Below, one piece after another: positions 45,111 to 54,597 of a DNA stretch of 64,000 nt. The translations under genes were made by a program, and so were the position numbers. The notes under the pieces are model-generated. The model saw only the letters and a list, made by a program, of their open reading frames with translations. It had not been told where the DNA came from and searched no databases. Every line of letters begins with the position of its first letter. The first letter of the stretch is position 1. Source of the stretch: Flavobacteriales bacterium (GTDB taxonomy: Bacteria; Bacteroidota; Bacteroidia; Flavobacteriales_E; Vicingaceae); contig JABTUP010000001.1 in assembly GCA_015075325.1 (NCBI GenBank), forward strand, positions 124,001 to 188,000, given 5' to 3'.

Positions 45111-45280
45111 TTAGATTCCATGTCAAGTGCGGAATGGCTTTGTTGGTTGGTTTTCCTCTTAACTCTCCCCTGCCACGCAGAGCATAACTTCCCCTCTCTT
45201 GAAAGATAGGGGTTAGGGATGAGTTGACAAGTTCCAAAGCCCACTACCACCGTCATTGCGGGCTTGACCCGCAATCTCGC
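45111..45280. repeat. Compound palindromic repeat, third copy
   Basis: The region from 45045 to 45381 contains no gene. It has the same parts as 41216-41547 in the same order: GATTCC...GTTGGTTGGTTTTCC, TTAACTCTCCCCTGCCACGC, CCCCTCTCTTGAAAGATAGG, GGTTAGGGATGAGTT, and the CGTCATTGCGGGCTTGACCC arm. Confidence 0.8.
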
Positions 45281-45381
45281 CAATAACTTCCATCAAATAT
45301 AATCAAGAATAAATAAAATCGAATTGACTTATTGTGCACATTACCGATTTAGGAATTACATTCCCTAATTACATAAAAAAA

Positions 45382-46143
45382 CTAACAATTAATTATCAAC
45401 CCATCATAAGCAATTTCAATAAAATCGGGGAGTTCTTTAGAAACCTCATGGTGTTTTCCCATTAAATGACTTATGTGAGTTAAATAGGCTTTTTTTGGTT
45501 TAATTTTCTCAAGCAAAGCTATCGCTTCTTGTAAGTTAAAGTGCGAAATGTGTTTTTCTTTTCGAAGTGCATTTAACACAACAATTTCTGAACCTTTAAT
45601 TTTTTCTAATTCATTATCGTCAATATAATTAGCATCAGTAATGTATGTAAAATTTAGCACCCTAAAAGCTTTAACTGGCAACTTATAATGTTTAACATTT
45701 ATAGGTAAAAAGTTAATTCCCTTTACATTAAATTCTTCATTAGTAATGGTATGAAGCTTTAATTCTGGTACTCCAGGATATTTATACTCATCAAAAGCAT
45801 AATGAAATTCTCTTTTTAATGATTCCTGCACTTGTGGTGTTGCATAAACATCCATATCAGCTTGTTGCTTAAAATTAAATGCTCTTACATCATCTAGCCC
45901 TGCTATATGGTCTTTGTGCTCGTGAGTAAAAACTACAGCATCGAGTTGTTGAACTTTTTCACGAAGCATTTGTTGTCTGAAATCAGGACCTGTATCAATA
46001 ACGATGGTTTTACCCAAATGCTCAATTAACACAGAAACCCTTAACCGTTTATCTTTGCTGTCGGACGACAAACAAACTTCGCAATTGCATGCAATTACTG
46101 GTATTCCTTGAGATGTTCCTGTTCCTAAAAATGTAACTTTCAT
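45382..46143 (-). CDS. MBL-fold metallohydrolase (PhnP-like)
   Basis: A 253-residue metallo-beta-lactamase fold enzyme. The start TFLGTGTSQGIPVIACNCEVC has the GTSxGxP motif and a Cys-rich Zn-binding loop seen in PhnP-type phosphodiesterases. Metal ligands are in FTHEHKDHIAGLDDVRAF (HxHxDH), followed by FTYITDANY and LTHISHLMGKH. Physiological substrate is unknown; family members cleave cyclic phosphate diesters. The stop lies next to a repeat-rich gap. Confidence 0.9.
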   Translation of the reverse strand: MKVTFLGTGTSQGIPVIACNCEVCLSSDSKDKRLRVSVLIEHLGKTIVIDTGPDFRQQMLREKVQQLDAVVFTHEHKDHIAGLDDVRAFNFKQQADMDVYATPQVQESLKREFHYAFDEYKYPGVPELKLHTITNEEFNVKGINFLPINVKHYKLPVKAFRVLNFTYITDANYIDDNELEKIKGSEIVVLNALRKEKHISHFNLQEAIALLEKIKPKKAYLTHISHLMGKHHEVSKELPDFIEIAYDGLIINC

Positions 46144-46162
46144 TACGTTTTGTTGATATTAA

Positions 46163-46462
46163 TTAAGCAACTAATTTTATAAAATAGCTTACCACCACTA
46201 TTCCAATGTTTAAAATAAAAAAATACTTAAGCAAATTTGCTCCATGTTTAAATTTAAATACCAAATGTAAAGGCAAAAATACCAACATCAATAAAAGTGG
46301 AATTAAAGCCGGATAAAGGTAAAAACTTTCTGACAAATTACCCTTGAGCAAAGCAATAAATGAACGCTGCATTCCACAGCCCATACAGTCAATATCAAAA
46401 TACGTTTTGTATGGGCATAAAAAAAGATGGGATTCCAACCAAAATATTAACTTTTCGAACAT
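46163..46462 (-). CDS. DUF2752 membrane protein
   Basis: A 99-residue protein with two membrane segments (PALIPLLLMLVFLPLHLVF and FFILNIGIVVVSYFI). The conserved block CPYKTYFDIDCMGCGMQRSF matches the DUF2752 C-x-x-x-...-GCGxxR signature. Function unknown. It precedes the MBL gene by 19 nt on the same strand. Confidence 0.8.
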   Translation of the reverse strand: MFEKLIFWLESHLFLCPYKTYFDIDCMGCGMQRSFIALLKGNLSESFYLYPALIPLLLMLVFLPLHLVFKFKHGANLLKYFFILNIGIVVVSYFIKLVA

Positions 46463-46698
46463 TAAAAATTCTTTTTTACGAAATTAACCATTTTGTGTAA
46501 AAAATGAAGTTGATTACCACAAACCACTAACAAATTCCGTGGTTAACAACAACATCCTAATATAGTAAGTTTTAGCTAAAAGTTAACCAATAGGTTATTT
46601 ATCAGCATTTCATTAAAGGTTGTTATTCGTGATAAACGGTAACTAAAATAAAAAACAAACAAACTATTTTTGTTTATTCTATATTGAAACTGAATTAA

Positions 46699-46706
46699 TA
46701 CTTTTG
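46699..46706 (+). promoter_or_regulatory. -7 box of the TonB-dependent receptor gene
   Basis: TACTTTTG, an exact TAnnTTTG match, 21 nt upstream of the start at 46728. The rest of the 265-nt gap (46463-46727) holds no recognisable gene. Confidence 0.5.
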
Positions 46707-46727
46707 TAGCTTAAATTTTTTAAAAGA

Positions 46728-49073
46728 ATGAAGTTGAATAAAATACTTTCGGTAATTGTACTTTTAGTTGTTACAGTTACAACTTTTGCACAAGGAACCA
46801 TTCGTGGATTTGTTTACGACGAAAAATCAGGTGAACCAGTAATTTTTACTAATGTTTTTTTAAAAGGAACAACCATGGGTTCTGCTACCGATGTTAATGG
46901 TTTTTATTCAATTACAAAAGTACCTGCAGGCTCATATACTTTAATGGTAACATCATTGGGATACGACACTGCAAAGGCATCAATCACCATTAAGGGAAAT
47001 GAAATTATTAACCAAAAGTTATTTATAAAAGAAACCATGATACAAATGGCAACTTTTAACATTTCTGCCGAAAAAACCGAAGCCACTACCGAAGTTAAAA
47101 TGTCGGTTTCGAAAGTAACTCCAAAAGAAATTCAATCGATGCCGTCAATTGGTGGTGACCCCGATTTAGCTCAATACTTACAAGTTTTACCAGGGGTAAC
47201 TTTTACTGGCGACCAAGGAGGTCAGTTATACATTAGAGGCGGTTCTCCTGTTCAAAATAAAGTATTGCTTGACGGGATGATTATTTACAACCCGTTCCAC
47301 TCCATTGGTTTGTTTTCGGTATTTGATACTGATATTATGAGAAACGCCGATGTTTATACTGGTGGTTTTGGAGCACAATACGGTGGTAGAGTTTCTTCCA
47401 TTATGGACATTACCACAAGAGATGGAAATAAAAAAAGATTAAGTGGTAAAGTTTCAGCAAGTTCTTTTGGAGGCAAAGTACTCTTAGAAGGTCCGCTAAA
47501 GAAAGAGAAAAAAGTTGGTGGCGGTAGTTCATCATTTGTACTTTCAGGAAAACATTCTTACTTAGAGCAATCGTCAAAAATTTACCAATCCTATTTTAAA
47601 AGTATAAGTACAGACAATGCACGAGGAATTGATACAACAGGACTTCCTTATGGCTTTACTGATATCTATGGAAAAGTATCTTTCAACAGCGAAAATGGTA
47701 GCAAATTCAATTTATTTGGATTCAATTTTAAAGATCAGGTGAATTTTTCTGACCAATCAAAAATTTCATGGGATTCTTATGGTGGAGGCTCAAACTTTGT
47801 ATTAATTCCAGGTTCTTCAAAAACTTTAATTGAAGGTGTTTTTGCCTATTCAAAGTATAAAATTGACATGATAGAAGCCGACGGAAAACCTAGAACAAGT
47901 AATGTAGGAGGATTTAATGGAGGGATGACTTTTACTACCTTTTCGGGCGACAATGAATTTAAATACGGTTTTGATGTGTTGGGTTTAAGTACCAACTATG
48001 AATTTACAAACGCTGTTGATTTAATTATACAACAAACACAAAGCACTACAGAACTTGGTGGTTTTATGTCGTTTAGATGGAATTTAGGCAACTTTGTTTT
48101 AGAGCCTGGAGTTCGAGTTCAATATTACGCTTCACTCTCTGAACTTTCGCCCGAACCTCGTTTAGGAATGAAATACAATCTTACCGAATGGTGGAGAGTT
48201 AAAGCTGCTGCAGGAATGTACTCTCAAAACCTTATTAGTGCTAACTCCGATAGAGATATTGTAAACTTATTTTATGGTTTTATATCAGGACCAGACAATT
48301 TACAAGAAAACTTTACCAAACAAGATGGAAGTGTAGAAGAAGTAAAATCTAAACTTCAAAAAGCAAACCACGCTATTTTTGGTTTTGAGTTCGACTTAAA
48401 TCGTTCAGTTACCTTAAACACCGAAGGTTATTACAAAGCATTTACCCAATTAACCAACACCAATAGAAACAAAATTTTCCCAGATAATTCTGAATTTTCA
48501 AACATATCAGACGAATTAAAAAAAGATTACATTATTGAAACTGGAAACGCATACGGACTTGATTTTAGCTTAAAATATACCTCTACACACTTAAATGTTT
48601 GGGCAATTTATTCGTTAAGTAAAGTTAATCGTTGGGATGGCATTACCGAATACAACCCTGTTTTTGACAGAAGACACAACGTAAATCTTGTTGCGGCATA
48701 CATCTTTGGAAAAAACCTAAATTGGGAGTTTAACGCTCGATGGAATTTAGGTTCTGGATTTCCATTTACACAAACACAAGGATTTTATGAAGGCTTGAAT
48801 TTTAGTACAATTGACCAAGACCCAACTTCAGCAAATGGTAATTTAGAAATTGCTTATGCTGATTTTAATAAAGGTCGATTACCTTACTACCACCGATTAG
48901 ATTTAACTCTAAAAAGAACATTTATAATGGGTAAAAACACCGAGTTAGAATTGAATGCAAGTGTTACCAATGCTTACAACAGAGAAAATATTTTCTATTT
49001 AGATAGAGTTAGCGGAAACAAAGTGTATCAATTGCCAATACTTCCAAGTTTTGGTATGAGTTTTACTTTTTAA
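46728..49073 (+). CDS. TonB-dependent receptor with CarboxypepD-like N-domain
   Basis: A 781-residue outer-membrane receptor. The signal peptide (KILSVIVLLVVTVTTFAQ) is followed by a carboxypeptidase-regulatory-like domain (residues ~22-110, GFVYDEKSGEPVIFTNVFLK) and the plug domain (GDPDLAQYLQVLPGVTFTGD, QLYIRGGSPVQNKVLLDGM). The remaining 500 residues form the beta barrel, ending in ILPSFGMSFTF with the terminal Phe used for barrel assembly. No SusD partner is adjacent, so the substrate is unknown. A single gene with its own promoter. Confidence 0.93.
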   Translation: MKLNKILSVIVLLVVTVTTFAQGTIRGFVYDEKSGEPVIFTNVFLKGTTMGSATDVNGFYSITKVPAGSYTLMVTSLGYDTAKASITIKGNEIINQKLFIKETMIQMATFNISAEKTEATTEVKMSVSKVTPKEIQSMPSIGGDPDLAQYLQVLPGVTFTGDQGGQLYIRGGSPVQNKVLLDGMIIYNPFHSIGLFSVFDTDIMRNADVYTGGFGAQYGGRVSSIMDITTRDGNKKRLSGKVSASSFGGKVLLEGPLKKEKKVGGGSSSFVLSGKHSYLEQSSKIYQSYFKSISTDNARGIDTTGLPYGFTDIYGKVSFNSENGSKFNLFGFNFKDQVNFSDQSKISWDSYGGGSNFVLIPGSSKTLIEGVFAYSKYKIDMIEADGKPRTSNVGGFNGGMTFTTFSGDNEFKYGFDVLGLSTNYEFTNAVDLIIQQTQSTTELGGFMSFRWNLGNFVLEPGVRVQYYASLSELSPEPRLGMKYNLTEWWRVKAAAGMYSQNLISANSDRDIVNLFYGFISGPDNLQENFTKQDGSVEEVKSKLQKANHAIFGFEFDLNRSVTLNTEGYYKAFTQLTNTNRNKIFPDNSEFSNISDELKKDYIIETGNAYGLDFSLKYTSTHLNVWAIYSLSKVNRWDGITEYNPVFDRRHNVNLVAAYIFGKNLNWEFNARWNLGSGFPFTQTQGFYEGLNFSTIDQDPTSANGNLEIAYADFNKGRLPYYHRLDLTLKRTFIMGKNTELELNASVTNAYNRENIFYLDRVSGNKVYQLPILPSFGMSFTF

Positions 49074-49115
49074 AATAAAATTGCAACAGAGCTTTATAAA
49101 TTAAAAATAAAGTAG

Positions 49116-49123
49116 TAAGTTTG
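49116..49123 (+). promoter_or_regulatory. -7 box of rplU
   Basis: TAAGTTTG, an exact TAnnTTTG match, 30 nt upstream of the rplU start. Confidence 0.5.
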
Positions 49124-49153
49124 CCACCTTTAAAAATTAATAAATTATAAAAA

Positions 49154-49573
49154 ATGTACGCAATAGTTGAAATAGCAGGGCAACAATTTAAAGTTGAAAA
49201 AGACCAACGACTTTTTGTACATCGTTTAGAAGACAAAGAAGGTGCTAAAATCACTTTCGATAAAGTTCTTTTAATTGATAACGATGGCAAAGTAAACGTA
49301 GGCGCCCCAGTTGTAGCAGGTGCTAGTGTTACCGCAAAGGTACTAGAACACCTTAAAGGCGACAAAGTGCTTGTCTTTAAAAAGAAAAGAAGAAAAGGTT
49401 ACCAAAAAGAAAATGGTCACCGTCAGTATTTAACTCAAATTCAAATTGAGGGAATTTCTGAAAAAGGTGCAGCTAAAAAAGCTGAAACCAAAACTGAAGT
49501 TAGCGAAGAAGCAGCTCCTGTAAAAAAGGCTGCAGCTCCAAAAGCTAAAAAAGAAACCAAAACAGAAGAATAA
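49154..49573 (+). CDS. rplU: 50S ribosomal protein L21
   Basis: A 139-residue ribosomal protein. [19 protein letters not shown] at the start and [21 protein letters not shown] near residue 75-95 are L21 signatures. The core ends near residue 105; the remaining ~35 residues are an Ala/Lys/Glu-rich tail ([20 protein letters not shown]), common in Bacteroidota L21. rpmA follows after 84 nt, as usual. Confidence 0.97.
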   Translation: MYAIVEIAGQQFKVEKDQRLFVHRLEDKEGAKITFDKVLLIDNDGKVNVGAPVVAGASVTAKVLEHLKGDKVLVFKKKRRKGYQKENGHRQYLTQIQIEGISEKGAAKKAETKTEVSEEAAPVKKAAAPKAKKETKTEE

Positions 49574-49595
49574 CTAAATTAGTTCCGAGTTCAAA

Positions 49596-49628
49596 GTTTC
49601 GAGTTCAAAGTATTTATCAACTCGAAAC
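49596..49628. repeat. Inverted repeat in the rplU-rpmA spacer
   Basis: GTTTCGAGTT (49596-49605) and AACTCGAAAC (49619-49628) are exact inverted copies in a spacer with repeated GAGTTCAAAG blocks. Possibly a weak hairpin; it lacks a T tract. Confidence 0.5.
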
Positions 49629-49657
49629 ATGAAACCCGAAACCAAAAACTAAAAAAT

Positions 49658-49921
49658 ATGGCACATAAGAAAGGAGCTGGTAGTTCGAAAAACGGTAGAG
49701 AATCAGAAAGTAAGCGTTTAGGCGTTAAAATTTTTGGTGGACAAGCTGCTATCGCAGGAAATATTATTGTTCGTCAAAGAGGAACAAAACATCATCCTGG
49801 TGTAAATGTTGGTATTGGAAAAGACCATACATTATTTGCATTAGTTGATGGTATCGTTTCTTTCCGTAAGAAAAAAGATAACAGATCGTATGTTTCGGTT
49901 GATCCAATCACTGAAGCGTAA
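49658..49921 (+). CDS. rpmA: 50S ribosomal protein L27
   Basis: An 87-residue protein. [20 protein letters not shown] at the N-terminus and [21 protein letters not shown] are L27 signatures. L27 reaches the peptidyl transferase centre with its N-terminus, which here begins directly with the MAHKKG form and needs no propeptide cleavage beyond Met removal. Confidence 0.98.
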   Translation: MAHKKGAGSSKNGRESESKRLGVKIFGGQAAIAGNIIVRQRGTKHHPGVNVGIGKDHTLFALVDGIVSFRKKKDNRSYVSVDPITEA

Positions 49922-49940
49922 GTTTATACAAAATAGTTAT

Positions 49941-49983
49941 AAAAACTCCTGTATCTATAAACTTATAGATGCAGGAGTTTTTT
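49941..49983 (+). terminator. Terminator after rpmA
   Basis: Arms AAAAACTCCTG and CAGGAGTTTTTT with inner pairing ATCTATAA/TTATAGAT and a T tract downstream. Confidence 0.85.
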
Positions 49984-50060
49984 GTTTATTTCAATTCGTA
50001 AAAAGTATCTTTTTATCTAACAAACTTTTAACTTTACAAACATTTAACTTTTAACTCAAC

Positions 50061-51332
50061 ATGTTACAAACAGCATTTATCAGAGAAAATACTAGTCTAG
50101 TTATTGAACGATTAAAGAAAAGAAACATTGATGCAACAGCTACTGTAAACAGCATTATTGTTTTAGACGATAAACGTAAAAAAACTCAACAAGAACTTGA
50201 TGCCTTGCTTGCAGAAAGTAATCAATTAGCAAAACAAATTGGCGATTTATTTAAAAACGGAAAAACCGACGAAGCAAACCAACTTAAAGATAGAACCGCC
50301 GAGATTAAAGAACAATCAGCCGTTCTAAAAGAAGAACAAAATACCATAACAAACGAACTACAACAATTGTTGTACACGCTACCCAATTTACCAAATGAAC
50401 TAGTTCCAAACGGAAAATCAGCCGAGGATAATTTAAATGTTTACGAAAACAATGCTATTCCTAAACTACCTGCAAACGCACTTCCTCATTGGGAATTAGC
50501 AAAAAAATACAACCTTATTGATTTTGAATTGGGTGTGAAAATTAGTGGTGCAGGTTTTCCTGTTTACAAAGGAAAAGGAGCTCAATTACAACGTGCGTTA
50601 ATTACCTTTTTCTTAGACCAAGCTATTGCTGCTGGATATGATGAAATAATGCCTCCGTTAATGGTAAATGAAGCTTCTGGATATGGAACAGGTCAGTTGC
50701 CTGATAAAGAAGGACAAATGTATTACATGCCTGCTGATGACCTGTATATGATTCCAACAGCAGAAGTTCCTATTACCAACATTTACCGTGATGTTATTTT
50801 AAAAGAAAGTGATTTCCCAATTAAAAATGTGGGATATACACCCTGTTTTAGACGTGAGGCTGGGTCTTATGGTAAAGATGTAAGAGGTTTAAACCGATTA
50901 CACCAGTTTGATAAAGTAGAAATTGTTCAAATTCAACATCCTGATAAATCATACCAAACATTAGACGAAATGGTAGAGCATGTTAAAGGCTTATTAAACC
51001 AATTGGAGCTTCCTTACCGAATTTTACGTTTGTGTGGTGGCGATATGGGATTTACTTCTGCCTTAACTTACGATATGGAGGTTTTTTCGGCGGCTCAAGA
51101 AAAATGGCTAGAAGTAAGCTCTATTTCAAACTTTGAAACTTTCCAAGCCAATCGTTTAAAATGCAGATACAAAGATAGCGAAGGAAAAACTCAATTGGTT
51201 CATACCTTAAATGGTAGTGCATTAGCATTACCACGAATTTTGGCTTCTATTTTAGAAAACAACCAAACCGAAACTGGCATAAAAGTTCCGAAATGTTTGG
51301 TTCCTTATACCAAATTTGATTTTATAAGCTAA
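50061..51332 (+). CDS. serS: Seryl-tRNA synthetase
   Basis: A 423-residue class II synthetase. The N-terminal coiled-coil tRNA-binding arm spans about residues 28-105 (DDKRKKTQQELDALLAESNQ). Motif 2 is in PCFRREAGSYGKDVRGLNRLHQF and motif 3 in LNGSALALPRILASILEN; the ELGVKISGAGFPVYKG block precedes motif 1. Length is standard. It charges tRNA-Ser, including the tRNA-Ser(GCT) gene 3.3 kb downstream. The downstream lipoprotein gene starts 2 nt after its stop. Confidence 0.98.
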   Translation: MLQTAFIRENTSLVIERLKKRNIDATATVNSIIVLDDKRKKTQQELDALLAESNQLAKQIGDLFKNGKTDEANQLKDRTAEIKEQSAVLKEEQNTITNELQQLLYTLPNLPNELVPNGKSAEDNLNVYENNAIPKLPANALPHWELAKKYNLIDFELGVKISGAGFPVYKGKGAQLQRALITFFLDQAIAAGYDEIMPPLMVNEASGYGTGQLPDKEGQMYYMPADDLYMIPTAEVPITNIYRDVILKESDFPIKNVGYTPCFRREAGSYGKDVRGLNRLHQFDKVEIVQIQHPDKSYQTLDEMVEHVKGLLNQLELPYRILRLCGGDMGFTSALTYDMEVFSAAQEKWLEVSSISNFETFQANRLKCRYKDSEGKTQLVHTLNGSALALPRILASILENNQTETGIKVPKCLVPYTKFDFIS

Positions 51333-51334
51333 CC

Positions 51335-51892
51335 ATGAAATTAAAGTTGTCGGTTTTACTCGTTGCAGTTTCAATTGTTTTTGCGTGTAAAAACAATCGA
51401 GAAGAAAACACAATAAAAATTGACCAGCTTATTTATCTTCATCAACAAATCGAAAACAAGTTTATGGATATTGATTCTGTAAACTTGTTTTTAGTTTATA
51501 CCAAAATGACAAATGACCTCAAGGAAATCCATTATTTTACCGATTCCATGGATGTAGAAACCGTAAATAAAATAACCCAAGCATACCAACACTTGGCAAC
51601 ATTCACTGAAGCAACCCAACAATTTCCCATTATTTCAACCGAATTAATACATTCCAAAAAACAACTCAACAACTTTAAACAAGATGTTTCGTTTGGTTTA
51701 ATTGAAACAGCAAAATTTCACGACATTTACAACGAAGAACAACAAATTTTACTTAATTTAAACGATATTTTGGATTCTACTTTTTCCAACATACATTCAA
51801 AAATGATTGAAACCGAAAACAATTACCCTATTGTAGATTCTATTGTAGAGCATTTTAAACAAATAAAAATAACCAACTCCGTTAACCAATAG
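51335..51892 (+). CDS. Hypothetical lipoprotein
   Basis: A 185-residue lipoprotein. KLKLSVLLVAVSIVFAC puts the lipidated Cys at residue 18. The rest is helical and hydrophilic with no recognised motif (DQLIYLHQQIENKFMDIDS, TEATQQFPIISTELIHSKKQ). It starts 2 nt after serS and is followed by a strong hairpin and the TPR protein. The neighbours suggest an envelope role, but none can be stated. Confidence 0.75.
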   Translation: MKLKLSVLLVAVSIVFACKNNREENTIKIDQLIYLHQQIENKFMDIDSVNLFLVYTKMTNDLKEIHYFTDSMDVETVNKITQAYQHLATFTEATQQFPIISTELIHSKKQLNNFKQDVSFGLIETAKFHDIYNEEQQILLNLNDILDSTFSNIHSKMIETENNYPIVDSIVEHFKQIKITNSVNQ

Positions 51893-51895
51893 TAG

Positions 51896-51928
51896 AGAAG
51901 CAAAGCTTTTTTTAAAAGCTTTGCTTCT
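51896..51928. terminator. Strong hairpin between lipoprotein and TPR protein genes
   Basis: Fifteen-base arms AGAAGCAAAGCTTTT and AAAAGCTTTGCTTCT around TTT. It begins 4 nt after the lipoprotein stop and ends 13 nt before the ATG at 51942, so a promoter of the next gene would have to overlap it or the TPR gene depends on read-through. Its core is the same as the lpdA hairpin at 10146-10178. Confidence 0.7.
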
Positions 51929-51941
51929 AGTAAGAAAAGAA

Positions 51942-53810
51942 ATGAAAAACACCATCTACATATTAATCTCTTTTTTGATAATTACCTTATCTAATACTTC
52001 GATTTTGGCTCAAAACAACTCCGATGAAGAATTGGCTAACCAATACTTTTACAACAAAGAGTTTGATAAAGCGGTAATCTATTACGAAAAGTTGTTTAAT
52101 AAATCTCACAATCAAACTCATTACCTTAAATTACTAGATTGTTTTGTGGCATTGGAAGAATATAAAAATGCCGAGAAATTAATCAAAAACCAACAAAGAA
52201 AGCATCCTTACGAACTAAACTACAATGTCGATTTAGCTTATTTATACAATGTTTCTGGCAAACCAAATGATGCTAAACAACTTAGCGAAAAAACCATAAA
52301 ACAACTTAGCCCAAATCAACAACAAGTAATTAGTTTAGCTCAAGCATTTCAATTTAGAAAAGAAAACGATTACGCTATTCAAACCTATTTACAAGGTAGA
52401 AAATTGTTAAAAGACATGTTTCCGTTCAATTTTGAGTTGGCTCAATTGTACAGCAATAGTGGAAAAACAGTGCAAATGCTAAATGAATATCTTGACATAT
52501 TAGTGGTGCAAGAATCGTATATTCAAAGCGTACAAAATGCTCTTCAAACCAATTTATCTGACGATGATAAAGGAACAAAAAAAGATTTACTTAAAACTTT
52601 GTTGTTAAAATACATTCAAACTCACCCCGACCGAAAAGTGTTTTCTGAAATGTTGATTTGGGTGTACATTCAAGAAGAAAATTATTTGGGAGCTTTTACA
52701 CAAGCAAAGGCATTAGACAAACGATTTAAAGAATACGGCGATAGATTAATGGCATTAGGACATTTAAGTACCGAAAACAAAGATTACGAAACTGCCATAA
52801 AATGCTATCAATACGTTATCAGTAAAGGATTAGATAGTTACTACTACGTGAGTGCAAAAATGGAATTGGTAAATGTTTACACTAAAAAAATAACATCAAC
52901 CAACAATTTCACCGCTACCGATTTAGCGGAACTCGAAAGAAGTTATCAATCAAGTATTAACGAACTAGGAAAAAGTGTTTCTACCACTCCATTATTGAGA
53001 GGTTATGCCAATTTCCAGTCGTTTTACCTGCACCAACCCGAAAATGCCATTTCCCTATTAAACGAAGTATTGGTTATGCCAGGAATAAGTGCTCACGAAA
53101 TTGCACAAACCAAAATTGAATTGGCTGATGTTTACCTATTTGTAGGTGAAATTTGGGAAGCATCACTACTCTATTCGCAAGTAGAAAAAGCTTACAAATA
53201 CGACCAATTGGGTGAAACCGCAAAGTTTAAAAATGCAAAAATTTCGTTTTACACTGGCGATTTTGCTTGGTCGAAAGCCCAACTTGATGTATTGAAAGCT
53301 TCAACCTCCAAACTAATTGCTAATGATGCCATGCAACTTTCATTATTAATTACCGACAACATTGGCATTGATACCAACGAAGCTCCTCTTTTGCTATTTG
53401 CTAAAGCCGATTTATTGAGCTACCAAAACAAAAACGATGAAGCCATAAAACTACTCGATTCGTTAAAAAATGAATTTTCGTATCATTCCATTAACGATGA
53501 TGTGTTGTTTAAACGATTTCAGATTAACTACAAACAGCAACAATTTGATGCTGCATTAGAAAATCTAAACGAAATAATTACAAACTACCCTACCGATTTA
53601 TTGGGCGACGATGCGGTATACAATACCGCTCTAATCTACGATAATAACAAAAACGACCCCAATAAGGCAGCTGAGTTTTACAAAAAACTATTATTTGATT
53701 ATAAAGATAGTGTGTATGGGGTTGATGCTCGTAAACGTTACCGCGAAATAAATGGCGACATTAAAATCATCAAAATTGAAAATGATGTATTGGAATTTGA
53801 AGCAAATTGA
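51942..53810 (+). CDS. Exported tetratricopeptide-repeat protein
   Basis: A 622-residue protein starting at the ATG at 51942; an upstream frame start at 51921 lies inside the hairpin. The signal peptide (KNTIYILISFLIITLSNTS) is followed by many TPR-like helices over the full length (YYEKLFNKSHNQTHYLKLLD, NPDDA-like turns, DAALENLNEIITNYPTDLLG near the end). TPR proteins are scaffolds for protein complexes; partners are unknown. It runs into the next gene with a 1-nt gap. Confidence 0.82.
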   Translation: MKNTIYILISFLIITLSNTSILAQNNSDEELANQYFYNKEFDKAVIYYEKLFNKSHNQTHYLKLLDCFVALEEYKNAEKLIKNQQRKHPYELNYNVDLAYLYNVSGKPNDAKQLSEKTIKQLSPNQQQVISLAQAFQFRKENDYAIQTYLQGRKLLKDMFPFNFELAQLYSNSGKTVQMLNEYLDILVVQESYIQSVQNALQTNLSDDDKGTKKDLLKTLLLKYIQTHPDRKVFSEMLIWVYIQEENYLGAFTQAKALDKRFKEYGDRLMALGHLSTENKDYETAIKCYQYVISKGLDSYYYVSAKMELVNVYTKKITSTNNFTATDLAELERSYQSSINELGKSVSTTPLLRGYANFQSFYLHQPENAISLLNEVLVMPGISAHEIAQTKIELADVYLFVGEIWEASLLYSQVEKAYKYDQLGETAKFKNAKISFYTGDFAWSKAQLDVLKASTSKLIANDAMQLSLLITDNIGIDTNEAPLLLFAKADLLSYQNKNDEAIKLLDSLKNEFSYHSINDDVLFKRFQINYKQQQFDAALENLNEIITNYPTDLLGDDAVYNTALIYDNNKNDPNKAAEFYKKLLFDYKDSVYGVDARKRYREINGDIKIIKIENDVLEFEAN

Positions 53811-53811
53811 T

Positions 53812-54525
53812 ATGAGAACAATAAAATATCTCTATTTCTTATTCTTTTGTTTATTTCTTGCCTTCTATTCTTCAGCTCAAGAAAAGAATGATACTTCTTC
53901 AAAAATTAATGAAGTATATACTACTTATTGGGGAATAAAAAACAACAAGCCCTATCCGTTAGACACTGACTTTACTGTTAAATTTCAGAATAATAAGATT
54001 TTAGTTATTGAAAACTTTTACAATAAAAACTCAGGTGAAAAAACACCAATAATGGATATTTATAATCTCTTCTCAATAAGATTTAATGGTGACTATTATT
54101 ATCACATGGGTAATTATCGAGAGAAAACCAAAGATAGAGTTTTTGTAAAGTTTGATTTGATTGGAGATTATTGTGTATTTGTAATTGCACCTTCTGACTT
54201 AAAACTTGACTCAACTCATCAGTATAACGATAGACCAAATATTACAAATGAAGTTGCAACTGGATTTTTCGCTGCTGGTCTTATGGGAGGATTTTTTGTT
54301 TATATGATTCAAGATTTTAATCAAGCAAATGAACCTTATTTTATTAATGATCAAAATGAGAAAGTAAATCTATATTACATTGACACGAAAAAGTCAACAA
54401 ATTATAAAAGAATGAACTATAATAAATTCAAAAAGGTCTTTTATCAAGAAACTGATTTACATCAAAAGATGAGAAAAAATGAACTTAATGTAAAGGAAGT
54501 TATTGAACTCTTTAGAAAAAAATAA
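53812..54525 (+). CDS. Hypothetical exported protein
   Basis: A 237-residue protein from the ATG at 53812; an in-frame ATG at 53752 lies inside the TPR gene and before the signal peptide, so it is unlikely. The leader is RTIKYLYFLFFCLFLAFYSS, ending AQ. The body contains a glycine-rich hydrophobic segment near residue 160 (GFFAAGLMGGFFVYMIQDF), perhaps a membrane span. I recognise no family. Confidence 0.65.
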   Translation: MRTIKYLYFLFFCLFLAFYSSAQEKNDTSSKINEVYTTYWGIKNNKPYPLDTDFTVKFQNNKILVIENFYNKNSGEKTPIMDIYNLFSIRFNGDYYYHMGNYREKTKDRVFVKFDLIGDYCVFVIAPSDLKLDSTHQYNDRPNITNEVATGFFAAGLMGGFFVYMIQDFNQANEPYFINDQNEKVNLYYIDTKKSTNYKRMNYNKFKKVFYQETDLHQKMRKNELNVKEVIELFRKK

Positions 54526-54571
54526 TCGCTAAAAAAACCACTATTTTATTTTCTCTTTAGAATATGATTGT

Positions 54572-54579
54572 TACTTTTG
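54572..54579 (+). promoter_or_regulatory. -7 box of tRNA-Ser
   Basis: TACTTTTG, an exact TAnnTTTG match, 18 nt upstream of the tRNA. TTTTCTCTTTAG upstream is a weak -33 candidate. Confidence 0.5.
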
Positions 54580-54597
54580 CCTTCCGTTAAAAGAATT

